This document shows positions 1 through 7,709 of a stretch of 41,733 bases of DNA, piece after piece. The position numbers and the translations under genes are program-made. Source of the DNA: Winogradskyella sp. (lineage in GTDB: Bacteria; Bacteroidota; Bacteroidia; Flavobacteriales; Flavobacteriaceae). Position 1 is the first letter of the stretch. The number at the start of each line of letters is the position of its first letter. The notes beneath the pieces are model-generated. The model made no database searches, had not been told where the DNA came from, and worked only from the letters and a program-made list of their open reading frames with translations. Where the stretch lies: NCBI RefSeq assembly GCF_016744625.1, contig NZ_JADGDZ010000024.1, positions 1 through 41,733 on the forward strand, read 5' to 3'.

Positions 1-1119
1 ACAGGAGGTTATATGGTATATACAGCTTATACGTTTAAAAATGTATTTCAATATAGAGAGCAAGATGTATATTGGTGTACAGCAGATATAGGTTGGATTA
101 CAGGACATAGTTATATTGTTTATGGACCATTATGTAATGGAGCTACAACAGTAATGTTTGAAGGTGTACCAAGTTATCCAGATTTTGGACGTTTTTGGGA
201 GATTGTAGAGAAGCATAAAGTTAATCAATTTTATACAGCACCCACTGCGATTAGAGCTTTAGCTAAAGAAGGTGTGGCGCATTTAGAAAAATATGATTTA
301 TCATCTCTAAAAGTATTAGGAACTGTTGGTGAACCAATAAATGAAGAAGCTTGGCATTGGTACGATGATAACGTAGGTAAGAAAAAAGCACCAATTGTAG
401 ACACTTGGTGGCAAACCGAAACAGGAGGTATCATGATTACTCCAATTGCATTCGCAACACCAACAAAACCAACATATGCGACCTTACCTTTTATTGGCAT
501 TCAGCCAGCATTAATGGACGAACATGGTGAAGAAATAAAAGGGAATCAAGTCGATGGAAGACTGTGTGTTAAATTCCCTTGGCCAAGTATGGCTAGAACA
601 ATTTGGGGAAATCATCAACGATATAAGGATACTTATTTTTCAGCTTATGATAATAAATATTTCACTGGTGATGGAGCGTTAAGAGACGAAGTTGGTTATT
701 ATAGAATAACAGGTAGAGTAGATGATGTTATTATTGTTTCTGGTCATAACTTAGGAACTGCGCCAATAGAAGATGCTATTAATGAGCATCCAGCAGTTGC
801 AGAAAGCGCCATAGTAGGTTTTCCTCATGATATAAAAGGAAATGCTTTATATGGTTACGTGACTCTTAAAGAGACAGGTGAAAGTCGAAATCATGATAAT
901 TTACGTAAAGAAATTAACCAAGTCATTACAGAACAAATTGGACCTATAGCAAAGTTGAATAAAATTCAATTTACGGAAGGTTTACCAAAAACTAGAAGTG
1001 GGAAAATTATGAGACGAATCTTAAGGAAGATTGCATGTAATGAAACGGATCAATTAGGTGATACAAGTACATTATTAAATCCAGAAGTAGTTAAGGATAT
1101 TATGGATAATGTGTTATAA
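1..1119 (+). CDS. acs: Acetyl-CoA synthetase (AMP-forming), 3' part only
   Basis: Makes acetyl-CoA from acetate, ATP and CoA through acetyl-AMP in the cytoplasm. The reading frame is open to the first base, so the N-terminal part lies outside the window. About 372 of the usual ~640 residues remain. Visible are the adenylate-forming core ([10 protein letters not shown], then [10 protein letters not shown]), the hinge region ([23 protein letters not shown]), and the C-terminal [11 protein letters not shown] whose lysine is the catalytic and acetylation-regulated lysine in characterised Acs. A small oddity is [10 protein letters not shown] where most Acs have GHRLGTAEIE. It sits beside the glyoxylate-shunt genes and a DUF294 protein, which fits growth on acetate. 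It ends 4 nt before a convergent small gene. Identity is very secure; the full start cannot be seen. Confidence 0.96.
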   Translation, partial: TGGYMVYTAYTFKNVFQYREQDVYWCTADIGWITGHSYIVYGPLCNGATTVMFEGVPSYPDFGRFWEIVEKHKVNQFYTAPTAIRALAKEGVAHLEKYDLSSLKVLGTVGEPINEEAWHWYDDNVGKKKAPIVDTWWQTETGGIMITPIAFATPTKPTYATLPFIGIQPALMDEHGEEIKGNQVDGRLCVKFPWPSMARTIWGNHQRYKDTYFSAYDNKYFTGDGALRDEVGYYRITGRVDDVIIVSGHNLGTAPIEDAINEHPAVAESAIVGFPHDIKGNALYGYVTLKETGESRNHDNLRKEINQVITEQIGPIAKLNKIQFTEGLPKTRSGKIMRRILRKIACNETDQLGDTSTLLNPEVVKDIMDNVL

Positions 1120-1123
1120 TTAA

Positions 1124-1285
1124 TTAAGATTTGCTGTCTTTTTTTGCTTTTGAAAGCTCAACTATTGCTTTTAAACGAGCCTTGCGTTCAGCATCTTTAG
1201 ATTTTATCTTGTTCTTTTTTTGAGCAATTAGTTTACTATGCTTGGCTTTATTTGCGGTGTTTTTCTCACGTCCTTTTTTTGCCAT
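1124..1285 (-). CDS. Small highly basic protein, 53 aa
   Basis: An ATG at 1285-1283 opens a 53-residue frame beginning MAKKGREKNTANKAKHSKL and ending KAKKDSKS before TAA. Roughly a third of residues are Lys or Arg, there is no signal peptide or membrane segment, and the middle is predicted helical (KSKDAERKARLKAIVELSKAKK). The composition suggests a nucleic-acid or ribosome-associated protein, but I do not recognise the family with certainty. The stop lies 4 nt from the acs stop, so the two genes converge. It was found by reading the minus strand of a gap that otherwise has no gene. Confidence is moderate because it is short, but the frame is clean and the composition is biased in a protein-like way. 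Confidence 0.6.
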   Translation of the reverse strand: MAKKGREKNTANKAKHSKLIAQKKNKIKSKDAERKARLKAIVELSKAKKDSKS

Positions 1286-1340
1286 TTTGTATTAAATAAG
1301 TATCAAGCTGTAAAACTAAACATAATTTTATAAAAATATA

Positions 1341-1358
1341 ATGGTATTGCTATACCAT
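1341..1358. promoter_or_regulatory. Perfect 7-bp inverted repeat
   Basis: ATGGTAT-TGCT-ATACCAT lies between the small basic gene (minus) and the HAD gene (plus). The 4-nt loop allows an RNA hairpin or a dimeric operator. A TAnnTTTG-like box (TATCTTCG, 1385-1392) lies just downstream of it, before the HAD start. Function is not known. Confidence 0.35.
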
Positions 1359-1408
1359 CTAGTATACAATGCCATTTACTTTTTTATCTTCGTCGCAAAT
1401 TAAAAAGT

Positions 1409-2062
1409 ATGCTAAAAGCTGTTTTATTTGATATGGATGGTGTAATCGTTGATACTGAGCCGTTACATCGTAAGGCATATCATCAAATGTTTGAAGATGT
1501 TAAAATAGATGTCGATGAAGATTTATATGCTTCATTTACAGGGCAATCTACAATCAATATTTGTATGCGTTTAGTTGATCATTTTAATATAAGTGAAACT
1601 CCAGAATATTTAATGAGTCTAAAACGCAAGCATTACAAGTATTTCTTTGTTAATGATGAGCTAGATTTAATAGATGGTGTATTAGATAGAATCAAAGATT
1701 TTTATGCTAACGATGTAGTCTTAGTTGTTGCGTCTTCTGCATCTATGTTAGGCATTAATCAAATTTTCGATCGTTTTAATCTCAATCAATATTTCATCGC
1801 AAAATTTAGTGGAGCAGATTTGAAGCAGTCAAAACCACATCCAGAAATTTTTATTAAAGCAGCTGAATCAACTGGTTTTAAACGATCTGAATGTATTGTA
1901 ATAGAAGATTCTACCAATGGTATTAAGGCCGCAAATTCCGCAGATATATTTTGTGTAGGTTTTAAAAGTCTGCACTCATCACATCAGGATTACGCTTTAG
2001 CAAATAAGGTTGTGACTAGTTTTGAAGCCCTTAGTTATTCTAAAATCGCAAATATCGTTTAA
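1409..2062 (+). CDS. HAD-superfamily phosphatase, beta-phosphoglucomutase-like
   Basis: A 217-residue cytoplasmic HAD subfamily IA enzyme. Motif I is FDMDGVIVDTEP (nucleophile Asp8, acid/base Asp10). Motif II is the serine run in VVASSAS, motif III is KQSKPHPEIF (Lys then Pro), and motif IV is VIEDSTNGIKAA (Asp for Mg2+). The helical cap between motifs I and II (roughly residues 15-90) is typical of beta-phosphoglucomutase and related sugar-phosphate phosphatases. Length matches the family. The true substrate cannot be read from sequence; phosphoglycolate or a hexose phosphate is possible. It ends 3 nt before the convergent regulator gene. The start is the only good ATG and follows a TATCTTCG box by about 16 nt. 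Confidence 0.85.
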   Translation: MLKAVLFDMDGVIVDTEPLHRKAYHQMFEDVKIDVDEDLYASFTGQSTINICMRLVDHFNISETPEYLMSLKRKHYKYFFVNDELDLIDGVLDRIKDFYANDVVLVVASSASMLGINQIFDRFNLNQYFIAKFSGADLKQSKPHPEIFIKAAESTGFKRSECIVIEDSTNGIKAANSADIFCVGFKSLHSSHQDYALANKVVTSFEALSYSKIANIV

Positions 2063-2065
2063 GGT

Positions 2066-3544
2066 TTACTTCCCGTATTTTTCCTGAAGCTGGTTTACGA
2101 CATCTGCAATTTTTTCATCTTTAAGTTTAGATGTAATAAACACCGGCTTGGCTTGTCTTACGTAGCATTCTTTTATGGCGCAACGTTCACAAGTTACACC
2201 AACTTGAACCGTAGTTATGGATCGACTTTTTGCAAATGCTACTTTACGATTAAATTGATTATTGATTAAAATACCAATACTAACGCTTCTGTATCTGTCT
2301 GATACAAATGGGTCAGCTGTAGCAGAAGATAATACTAAATAACTTTTGTCTTCATTTGGGTAATTTGAAATCTGTACATCAAATTCATGTAAGTTATTAG
2401 TACGACTTATTCGATCTATAACTTTTAGAGATACCCATCGCCTGCAATAATGTTCATCTGTTTCATTGGCATGTGGCGATTGCTGCTTAGATAAGTGTAG
2501 CTCTTTATTTAATTCGAAATTATTGTTGCCTTTTTGATGAGAGAACCTTAAAAAGAATAAGCTATTTAGGTTGAAATCCTTAGGTAAAATATTGGTTAGT
2601 CTATGGTAAATAGATTCCGGTGAAGCATTATAATTACTAATTACACGTTCAAAATCTTTTGTTTTAAAGGATTTCTTAGAAAATAATGTTTTTAAATCAG
2701 AAACTAATCGTGCTCTAGGAATAATTAAAGCACCAGCGAAATATGACGCGTAGAAGTTATTAAGAACTTGGTCAAAATTTTCAAATTTAATCCAAGAGAA
2801 AGTGTAAAGTCGTTCACTGATTTCTAAGTAGTTATAAGCAATCTCTTTAGCATATATAAATGTTTTCTGAGCATCATCAATATGTTTAGCGAGTAAAAGT
2901 GTTTTTGTTTTAGGGATAAAAACAGAACGTAAATTATCTAATTCTGTATGTGATGCTAGTTCTGATGTATTAATAGTATATCCATACTCTTCAATTAAAA
3001 TATCTTCAAGTTCTTTAGATTTTAATGACTGCTTTAAATCTACATGATAGGTTTTTGCAAATGCTAAAACGGATAGTTCTAAATCATCGAAATAATTATT
3101 GTTAGCTTCTTGAAAAGATCGTACAGAAGCTAAGTAAAAACTTTCTTTACTAAAGTTGTAATTCTTCGCGATTTCAATAATAGTGCTAATAAATGCAGTG
3201 ACTTTTGATGGTGCATTAGAAATAATGTCAATCATAGTACTTTCCTGAATCCCAAATAACTCTAAAGGAATTTCTTTTAGCAACTTAGATTGCAAAATTT
3301 CGCCAATAGGAGCTAAGTTTTTATCAAGTTTTAATGAGACCATTTCATCATATGGAACATCTAAATGTTCAGATAATGAAGCGATTTTATCTGGCTTTGG
3401 GTATTTTTTTCCCTTTTCTATTTCATTAAGATATGATTTTGAGAGACCTGATAATTTTGATAACCCAAACAACGAAAGCTCTCTGTCTGTACGGATTTGC
3501 TTCAATTTTAGTCCAAATATTAGTTTAATATAATCTTGTTCCAT
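2066..3544 (-). CDS. XRE-family regulator of the RamB/ScfR type with degenerate IrrE-like domain
   Basis: A 492-residue regulator transcribed divergently from aceB. Residues ~8-65 are a Cro/C1 helix-turn-helix (LSLFGLSKLSGLSKSYLNEIEKGKKYP). The middle resembles the ImmA/IrrE (M78) domain of this family, but where HExxH would sit it reads YAKEIAYNYL, so the zinc-protease residues are missing. The C-terminal part carries CERCAIKEC (C-x2-C-x4-C), characteristic of short-chain fatty acyl regulators (ScfR, DUF2083). RamB of Corynebacterium and Mycobacterium, from the same family, controls aceA, aceB and acetate activation. By family and position this protein probably senses acyl-CoA or acetate status and controls aceB-aceA and itself. 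The start ATG is just 5 nt past a TATATTTG box, suggesting a leaderless or nearly leaderless mRNA. Confidence 0.88.
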   Translation of the reverse strand: MEQDYIKLIFGLKLKQIRTDRELSLFGLSKLSGLSKSYLNEIEKGKKYPKPDKIASLSEHLDVPYDEMVSLKLDKNLAPIGEILQSKLLKEIPLELFGIQESTMIDIISNAPSKVTAFISTIIEIAKNYNFSKESFYLASVRSFQEANNNYFDDLELSVLAFAKTYHVDLKQSLKSKELEDILIEEYGYTINTSELASHTELDNLRSVFIPKTKTLLLAKHIDDAQKTFIYAKEIAYNYLEISERLYTFSWIKFENFDQVLNNFYASYFAGALIIPRARLVSDLKTLFSKKSFKTKDFERVISNYNASPESIYHRLTNILPKDFNLNSLFFLRFSHQKGNNNFELNKELHLSKQQSPHANETDEHYCRRWVSLKVIDRISRTNNLHEFDVQISNYPNEDKSYLVLSSATADPFVSDRYRSVSIGILINNQFNRKVAFAKSRSITTVQVGVTCERCAIKECYVRQAKPVFITSKLKDEKIADVVNQLQEKYGK

Positions 3545-3549
3545 ATTAA

Positions 3550-3557
3550 CAAATATA
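3550..3557 (-). promoter_or_regulatory. -7 box (TATATTTG) of the regulator gene
   Basis: Matches the Bacteroidota TAnnTTTG -7 consensus exactly. It ends 5 nt before the regulator's ATG, so the transcript would begin at or next to the start codon. Operator site 1 lies immediately upstream, where the -33 region would be; no clear TTG is visible there. Confidence 0.6.
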
Positions 3558-3562
3558 GTACA

Positions 3563-3580
3563 TTTTGCGAACTTACGTAA
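3563..3580. promoter_or_regulatory. Candidate operator 1 (GCGAAC half site)
   Basis: TTTTGCGAACTTACGTAA aligns with the perfect palindrome at 3601-3614: GCGAAC is identical and the second half (TTACGT versus GTTCGCT) is degenerate. It covers the upstream element of the regulator's promoter, as expected for autoregulation. The RamB family is known to bind TTTGC-containing sites, which fits TTTTGCGAA. Confidence 0.5.
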
Positions 3581-3600
3581 AAAACGAAAAAAAAATATTT

Positions 3601-3614
3601 AGCGAACGTTCGCT
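3601..3614. promoter_or_regulatory. Candidate operator 2, perfect 14-bp palindrome
   Basis: AGCGAACGTTCGCT is a perfect palindrome in an otherwise A/T-only stretch and touches the TTG of the likely aceB promoter. Its GCGAAC half repeats the one at 3567-3572, 35 bp away, about 3.3 helical turns. Position and symmetry suggest binding by the adjacent helix-turn-helix regulator. Confidence 0.65.
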
Positions 3615-3644
3615 TGTTTTTTTTAAAAATAGTTTGTAACATTG
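3614..3644 (+). promoter_or_regulatory. Candidate aceB promoter
   Basis: TTG (3614-3616), a 20-nt spacer and TAACATTG (3637-3644) match the Bacteroidota -33/-7 pattern (TTG, 17-23 nt, TAnnTTTG) with one mismatch. It would give a leader of roughly 15 nt before the aceB ATG. Operator 2 overlaps the -33 end. Confidence 0.5.
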
Positions 3645-3664
3645 TTTCATCAAAATAATTAAGC

Positions 3665-5263
3665 ATGGAAGTAATTGCAAAAACACAAAAGAAAATGAAA
3701 TTTTCACCAGAGGTGACAAATTTCTACCCAGAACTTTTAACGGAAGAAGCATTAGTCTTTCTTACAGTATTACAAGAAAAATTTAATGCATCTCGTTTAT
3801 CTTTGTTAGAACGCAGAGAAAAACAACAACTAGTTTTTGATAAAGGTGGATTTCCTTCTTTTCCTAAAGAAACTGAATCAATAAGAGTATCAGAATGGGT
3901 AGCAGCACCAATTCCTGAAGATTTATTAGACCGTCGTGTCGAGATTACTGGTCCAGTAGATCGTAAAATGGTGATTAATGCTTTAAACTCTGGTGCCAAA
4001 ACATTTATGGCAGATTTTGAAGATAGTAACGCACCAAGTTGGAAAAACACTTTAGAAGGTCAACAAAATTTAATTGATGCTAACTTAAAAACCATTGAAT
4101 TAGTAGATGAAACTAGAGGTAAGCATTATAAACTTAATGAAAATATAGCTGTACTAATAGTTAGACCCAGAGGTTTGCATTTAAACGAACGTCATCTAAT
4201 TGTTAATGGAGAGGAAATGTCTGGTAGCTTGTTTGATTTTGGGCTTTATGTTTTTCATAATAGTATAGCATTAATTGAAAGAGGTACTGCACCATATTTT
4301 TATTTGCCAAAATTAGAGTATTATTTAGAAGCACGCTGGTGGAACGAAGTTTTTGAGTTCGCTCAAAACTATTTAGAAATTCCTAATGGAACATTCAAAG
4401 CAACTTTACTTGTAGAAACCATTACGGCGAGTTTTCAGTTAGATGAATATATCTACGAACTCAAAGACCATATTGTTGGTTTAAACTGCGGACGTTGGGA
4501 TTATATTTTTTCATACATCAAAAAATTTAGAAACCATAAAGGTTTTGTAGTTCCAAATCGTGATCAGGTAACAATGACTACACCTTTTATGGCTGCCTAT
4601 TCTAACTTAGTGATTCAACGTTGTCACAAACGTGGTATCCATGCAATGGGCGGAATGGCAGCACAAATTCCGATTAAAAATAATCCTGAAGCCAATAATG
4701 TTGCACTCGAAAAAGTGAGAGTTGATAAGGAACGCGAGGCCAGAAATGGACACGATGGAACTTGGGTTGCACATCCTGCATTGGTAGAAGTTGCAATGAA
4801 GGAATTTGACAAATATATGCCAACACCAAATCAGATTTTCAACAAACGAGAAGATGTTAAAGTTACAGAATACGATCTGGTAGAAATGCCACAAGGCACT
4901 ATTACTGAAGCCGGAATTAGAAAAAATATCAACGTTGGTATATTATATCTAGAAGCTTGGTTAAGAGGATATGGTGCTGTAGCGCTTTACAATTTAATGG
5001 AAGATGCTGCAACTGCTGAAATATCTAGAACTCAAGTCTGGCAATGGTTAAAAAACAAAGCGTTTTTAGAAGATGGAAGCGTTTTTAATAAGGATGTATT
5101 TGACACGTTGTTTGATGATGAAGTCGAAAAAATCATAATCGAAGTAGGAGAGGGGAAAATTAAAAACACCAAATTCTCTGAAGCAATAGGCCTTTTTAAG
5201 CGTTTAGTAACACAAACTGAATTTGAAGAATTCTTAACGCTGTCAGCATATAAGTATATATAA
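3665..5263 (+). CDS. aceB: Malate synthase A
   Basis: Condenses glyoxylate with acetyl-CoA to malate, the second step of the glyoxylate shunt, in the cytoplasm. The 532-residue length is right for the A-type enzyme. Visible are TFMADFEDSNAPSW (~114-126), the catalytic-arginine segment IVRPRGLHLNERH (~165-177), the Mg2+-binding Glu in LVETITASFQLDEYIYEL (~249-266) and Asp in LNCGRWDY (~273-280), and the acetyl-CoA-side NGHDGTWVAHP. The start ATG at 3665 is preceded by no Shine-Dalgarno sequence, normal for this phylum. aceA follows after 84 nt on the same strand, so the two are probably cotranscribed under control of the divergent regulator. Confidence 0.97.
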   Translation: MEVIAKTQKKMKFSPEVTNFYPELLTEEALVFLTVLQEKFNASRLSLLERREKQQLVFDKGGFPSFPKETESIRVSEWVAAPIPEDLLDRRVEITGPVDRKMVINALNSGAKTFMADFEDSNAPSWKNTLEGQQNLIDANLKTIELVDETRGKHYKLNENIAVLIVRPRGLHLNERHLIVNGEEMSGSLFDFGLYVFHNSIALIERGTAPYFYLPKLEYYLEARWWNEVFEFAQNYLEIPNGTFKATLLVETITASFQLDEYIYELKDHIVGLNCGRWDYIFSYIKKFRNHKGFVVPNRDQVTMTTPFMAAYSNLVIQRCHKRGIHAMGGMAAQIPIKNNPEANNVALEKVRVDKEREARNGHDGTWVAHPALVEVAMKEFDKYMPTPNQIFNKREDVKVTEYDLVEMPQGTITEAGIRKNINVGILYLEAWLRGYGAVALYNLMEDAATAEISRTQVWQWLKNKAFLEDGSVFNKDVFDTLFDDEVEKIIIEVGEGKIKNTKFSEAIGLFKRLVTQTEFEEFLTLSAYKYI

Positions 5264-5270
5264 AAAAAAT

Positions 5271-5301
5271 GTCTCGCAACTACTGGAATAGCTTACGAGA
5301 C
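5271..5301. promoter_or_regulatory. Intercistronic hairpin between aceB and aceA
   Basis: GTCTCG (5271-5276) pairs with CGAGAC (5296-5301), extended by two pairs past one mismatch, with a loop of ~15 nt. No T-run follows, so it is not a standard terminator. It could mark mRNA processing or adjust the relative amounts of aceB and aceA. Confidence 0.45.
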
Positions 5302-5347
5302 CTAATTATCAAAATTTCGTATAACCTCAATAATCAAAAGCAAAATT

Positions 5348-6976
5348 ATGAAAAATTTATCACAAAGTAACTATCGTTCAGCATTACAAACAGTGAGAGA
5401 TCTTAAAGCAAAGTATGGACAAACTTGGAATGCCATAAATCCTGAAAGCGCAGCCAGAATGGTCGCTCAAAACCAATTTAGAACAGGATTAGATATCGCA
5501 AAATATACAGCGGCTATTATGAGAGAAGATATGGCAGCGTATGATGCAGATTCATCTAATTACACTCAATCTTTAGGTTGCTGGCATGGTTTTGTGGCTC
5601 AGCAAAAAATGATTGCTGTAAAAAAACACCACAAAACAACTAGTAAACGCTATTTATATCTTTCTGGTTGGATGGTAGCGGCATTACGCTCAGAATTTGG
5701 ACCATTACCAGATCAGTCTATGCACGAAAAAACAGCTGTTTCTGGACTTATTGAAGAAATTTATGATTTCTTACGACAAGCTGATGCTATAGAGTTGAAT
5801 GATTTGTTTAGAAGATTAGAGAATGGTGAAAATGTACAGAATCAAATTGATAATTTCGAAACGCATATCGTTCCGATTATTGCTGATATCGATGCTGGAT
5901 TTGGGAATGAAGAAGCAACATTTTTATTGGCAAAAAAAATGATTCAGGCTGGAGCATGTGCTATTCAAATTGAAAATCAAGTGTCTGATGCTAAACAGTG
6001 CGGACATCAAGATGGAAAAGTAACAGTACCACATGAAGATTTTATTGCGAAATTGAATGCGATTAGATATGCATTCTTAGAGTTGGGTGTTGAAGATGGA
6101 ATTATTGTAGCAAGAACAGATTCTGAAGGTGCAGGTCTTACTCAAAAACTACCAGTAAGCCAGGAACCAGGTGATTTAGCGTCTCAGTATTTAGCTTTTG
6201 TAGATGCTAGAGAAATTGCAATTGAAGATGCTAAAGAAGGTGACGTTTTATTAAAGAGAGAGGGCAAATTAGTGCGTCCAATTAGATTGGCAAATGGTTT
6301 ATATAAATTCAAAGAAGGTTCAAATATAGATCGTGTTGTTTTAGATTGTATTACCAGCTTACAAAATGGAGCAGATTTGTTATGGATTGAAACACCAACA
6401 CCAAATGTGAAACAAATAGCTCATATGGTAAACAGAATTAAAGACGTAGTACCTAATGCAAAATTGGTGTACAATAACTCACCATCTTTTAACTGGACAT
6501 TGAACTTCCGTAATCAAGTATATGACGAAATGCTTGCAGAAGGGGAAAATATGACGGCTTATGATAGAAATAATTTAATGGAAGCACAATATGATAATTC
6601 TGAATTATGTCATCGTGCAGATCAAAAAATTAAAACATTTCAAATAGATGGAGCAAGAGATGCTGGTATTTTTCATCACTTGATTACGTTACCAACGTAT
6701 CATACAACGGCATTGCATATGAATGATTTAACCGAAGGTTATTTTGGAGAAGAAGGCATGTTGGCTTATGTAAAAGGTGTACAGAGACAGGAAATAAGAA
6801 AAAGTGTTTCTTGTGTTAAGCATCAAAGAATGGCAGGTTCTGATCTTGGTGATGATCACAAAACATTTTTTGCGGGTGATAAAGCATTAAAAGCTGGTGG
6901 TGAAAATAATACCTCAAATCAATTTGAAGTTAAATCAAAAGCGCCTAAAGTTGATAATGAATTAAGTGTTGCTTAA
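5348..6976 (+). CDS. aceA: Isocitrate lyase (long form)
   Basis: Splits isocitrate to glyoxylate and succinate, the first glyoxylate-shunt step. The Mg2+-binding segment IIADIDAGFG (Asp180, Asp182) and catalytic KQCGH (Cys218) followed by QDGKVTVPHEDF are present, as is YNNSPSFNW near the C-terminus. At 542 residues it belongs to the longer bacterial isocitrate lyases, such as that of Pseudomonas aeruginosa, rather than the ~430-residue E. coli form; the catalytic loop is KQCGH instead of KKCGH. The start is the ATG at 5348 after an A-rich leader without a Shine-Dalgarno sequence. A strong terminator follows at 7016. Competition with isocitrate dehydrogenase implies tight control, consistent with the operators upstream of aceB. 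Confidence 0.97.
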   Translation: MKNLSQSNYRSALQTVRDLKAKYGQTWNAINPESAARMVAQNQFRTGLDIAKYTAAIMREDMAAYDADSSNYTQSLGCWHGFVAQQKMIAVKKHHKTTSKRYLYLSGWMVAALRSEFGPLPDQSMHEKTAVSGLIEEIYDFLRQADAIELNDLFRRLENGENVQNQIDNFETHIVPIIADIDAGFGNEEATFLLAKKMIQAGACAIQIENQVSDAKQCGHQDGKVTVPHEDFIAKLNAIRYAFLELGVEDGIIVARTDSEGAGLTQKLPVSQEPGDLASQYLAFVDAREIAIEDAKEGDVLLKREGKLVRPIRLANGLYKFKEGSNIDRVVLDCITSLQNGADLLWIETPTPNVKQIAHMVNRIKDVVPNAKLVYNNSPSFNWTLNFRNQVYDEMLAEGENMTAYDRNNLMEAQYDNSELCHRADQKIKTFQIDGARDAGIFHHLITLPTYHTTALHMNDLTEGYFGEEGMLAYVKGVQRQEIRKSVSCVKHQRMAGSDLGDDHKTFFAGDKALKAGGENNTSNQFEVKSKAPKVDNELSVA

Positions 6977-7015
6977 AATTATTATTACCCTTTTATATTT
7001 TATTATTTAGATCGA

Positions 7016-7047
7016 GGCACACTCAATTTTGAGTGTGTCTTTTTTTT
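7016..7047 (+). terminator. Intrinsic terminator after aceA
   Basis: CACACTCAA-TT-TTGAGTGTG forms a 9-bp stem followed by TCTTTTTTTT. Its T-run overlaps the stop codon of the convergent exonuclease gene. Confidence 0.9.
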
Positions 7048-7708
7048 ACAGCAAACCAATTCTTTTATGTGAACGCAGCAAATCTTTTAGATTTAAGTTA
7101 TTGTTCTTGTTGAGGAAAGAGAGAATTTTTAAAAATAAAACAGCAGTAATATAAGCATCACCAGAAGCTGTATGCCTATCGTGTAAAGGAATACTAAATC
7201 GGTTTGAAAGTTCATCTAATCCAAAATGCTCTTTACTGGTATCTAGCTTTGTCTTTTGAAAAAGGTGCCCAGTATCTAATACTTTGTTTTTAAGTTTTGG
7301 TAGCTGCATTCGTTTTAATACATTGTTAACCATTGCTACGTCAAATGCAGCATGATGTGCTACTAAAATTGCATTTTCAATATAGCTTAAGAATTCAATA
7401 ATAGCTTCTTCTTCATCAATTTTTGATAGTTTACCTTCTTTTAATAAACCATGAATTTTAACCGTTTCAACATTAAAATGTTCTTGACTTAAATAGCTTT
7501 CTAATTGATCGGCAACTTTAATTCTAGAATTTTCAACACCAATACAGCCTATAGATAGAATACGATCCTTTTTAGGATTAAGACCTGTAGTTTCTGTATC
7601 AAAGATGATAAAGCGAATACCTTCTATATCTACTTGCTGTTTCTCTTTAAAATGAGCGACATAGTTTTGCCAGAAATCAGGATAGTTTTTACGTTTAAAC
7701 CAAGACAT
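7046..7708 (-). CDS. DnaQ/PolC-like 3'-5' exonuclease (DEDDh)
   Basis: A 220-residue DEDDh exonuclease. Exo I is IIFDTETTGL (Asp37, Glu39), Exo II is HHAAFDVAMV (Asp123) and Exo III is H-x4-D in HDRHTASGDAY (His179, Asp184). This single-domain form is probably not the replicative proofreading subunit. It follows the DUF294 gene with a 1-nt gap, so the pair is cotranscribed. The same DUF294 plus exonuclease pairing is often seen next to acetate uptake and activation genes in other bacteria, in line with acs here. Nucleic-acid or nucleotide-messenger turnover is possible; the real substrate is unknown. The start ATG overlaps no other candidate. Confidence 0.9.
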   Translation of the reverse strand: MSWFKRKNYPDFWQNYVAHFKEKQQVDIEGIRFIIFDTETTGLNPKKDRILSIGCIGVENSRIKVADQLESYLSQEHFNVETVKIHGLLKEGKLSKIDEEEAIIEFLSYIENAILVAHHAAFDVAMVNNVLKRMQLPKLKNKVLDTGHLFQKTKLDTSKEHFGLDELSNRFSIPLHDRHTASGDAYITAVLFLKILSFLNKNNNLNLKDLLRSHKRIGLL

Positions 7709-7709
7709 A

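Noticed and set aside
2066-3544. ImmA-type protease or toxin-antitoxin regulator
   Set aside because: HExxH is missing, and the C-terminal Cys motif plus the aceB-aceA neighbourhood fit a RamB/ScfR regulator.
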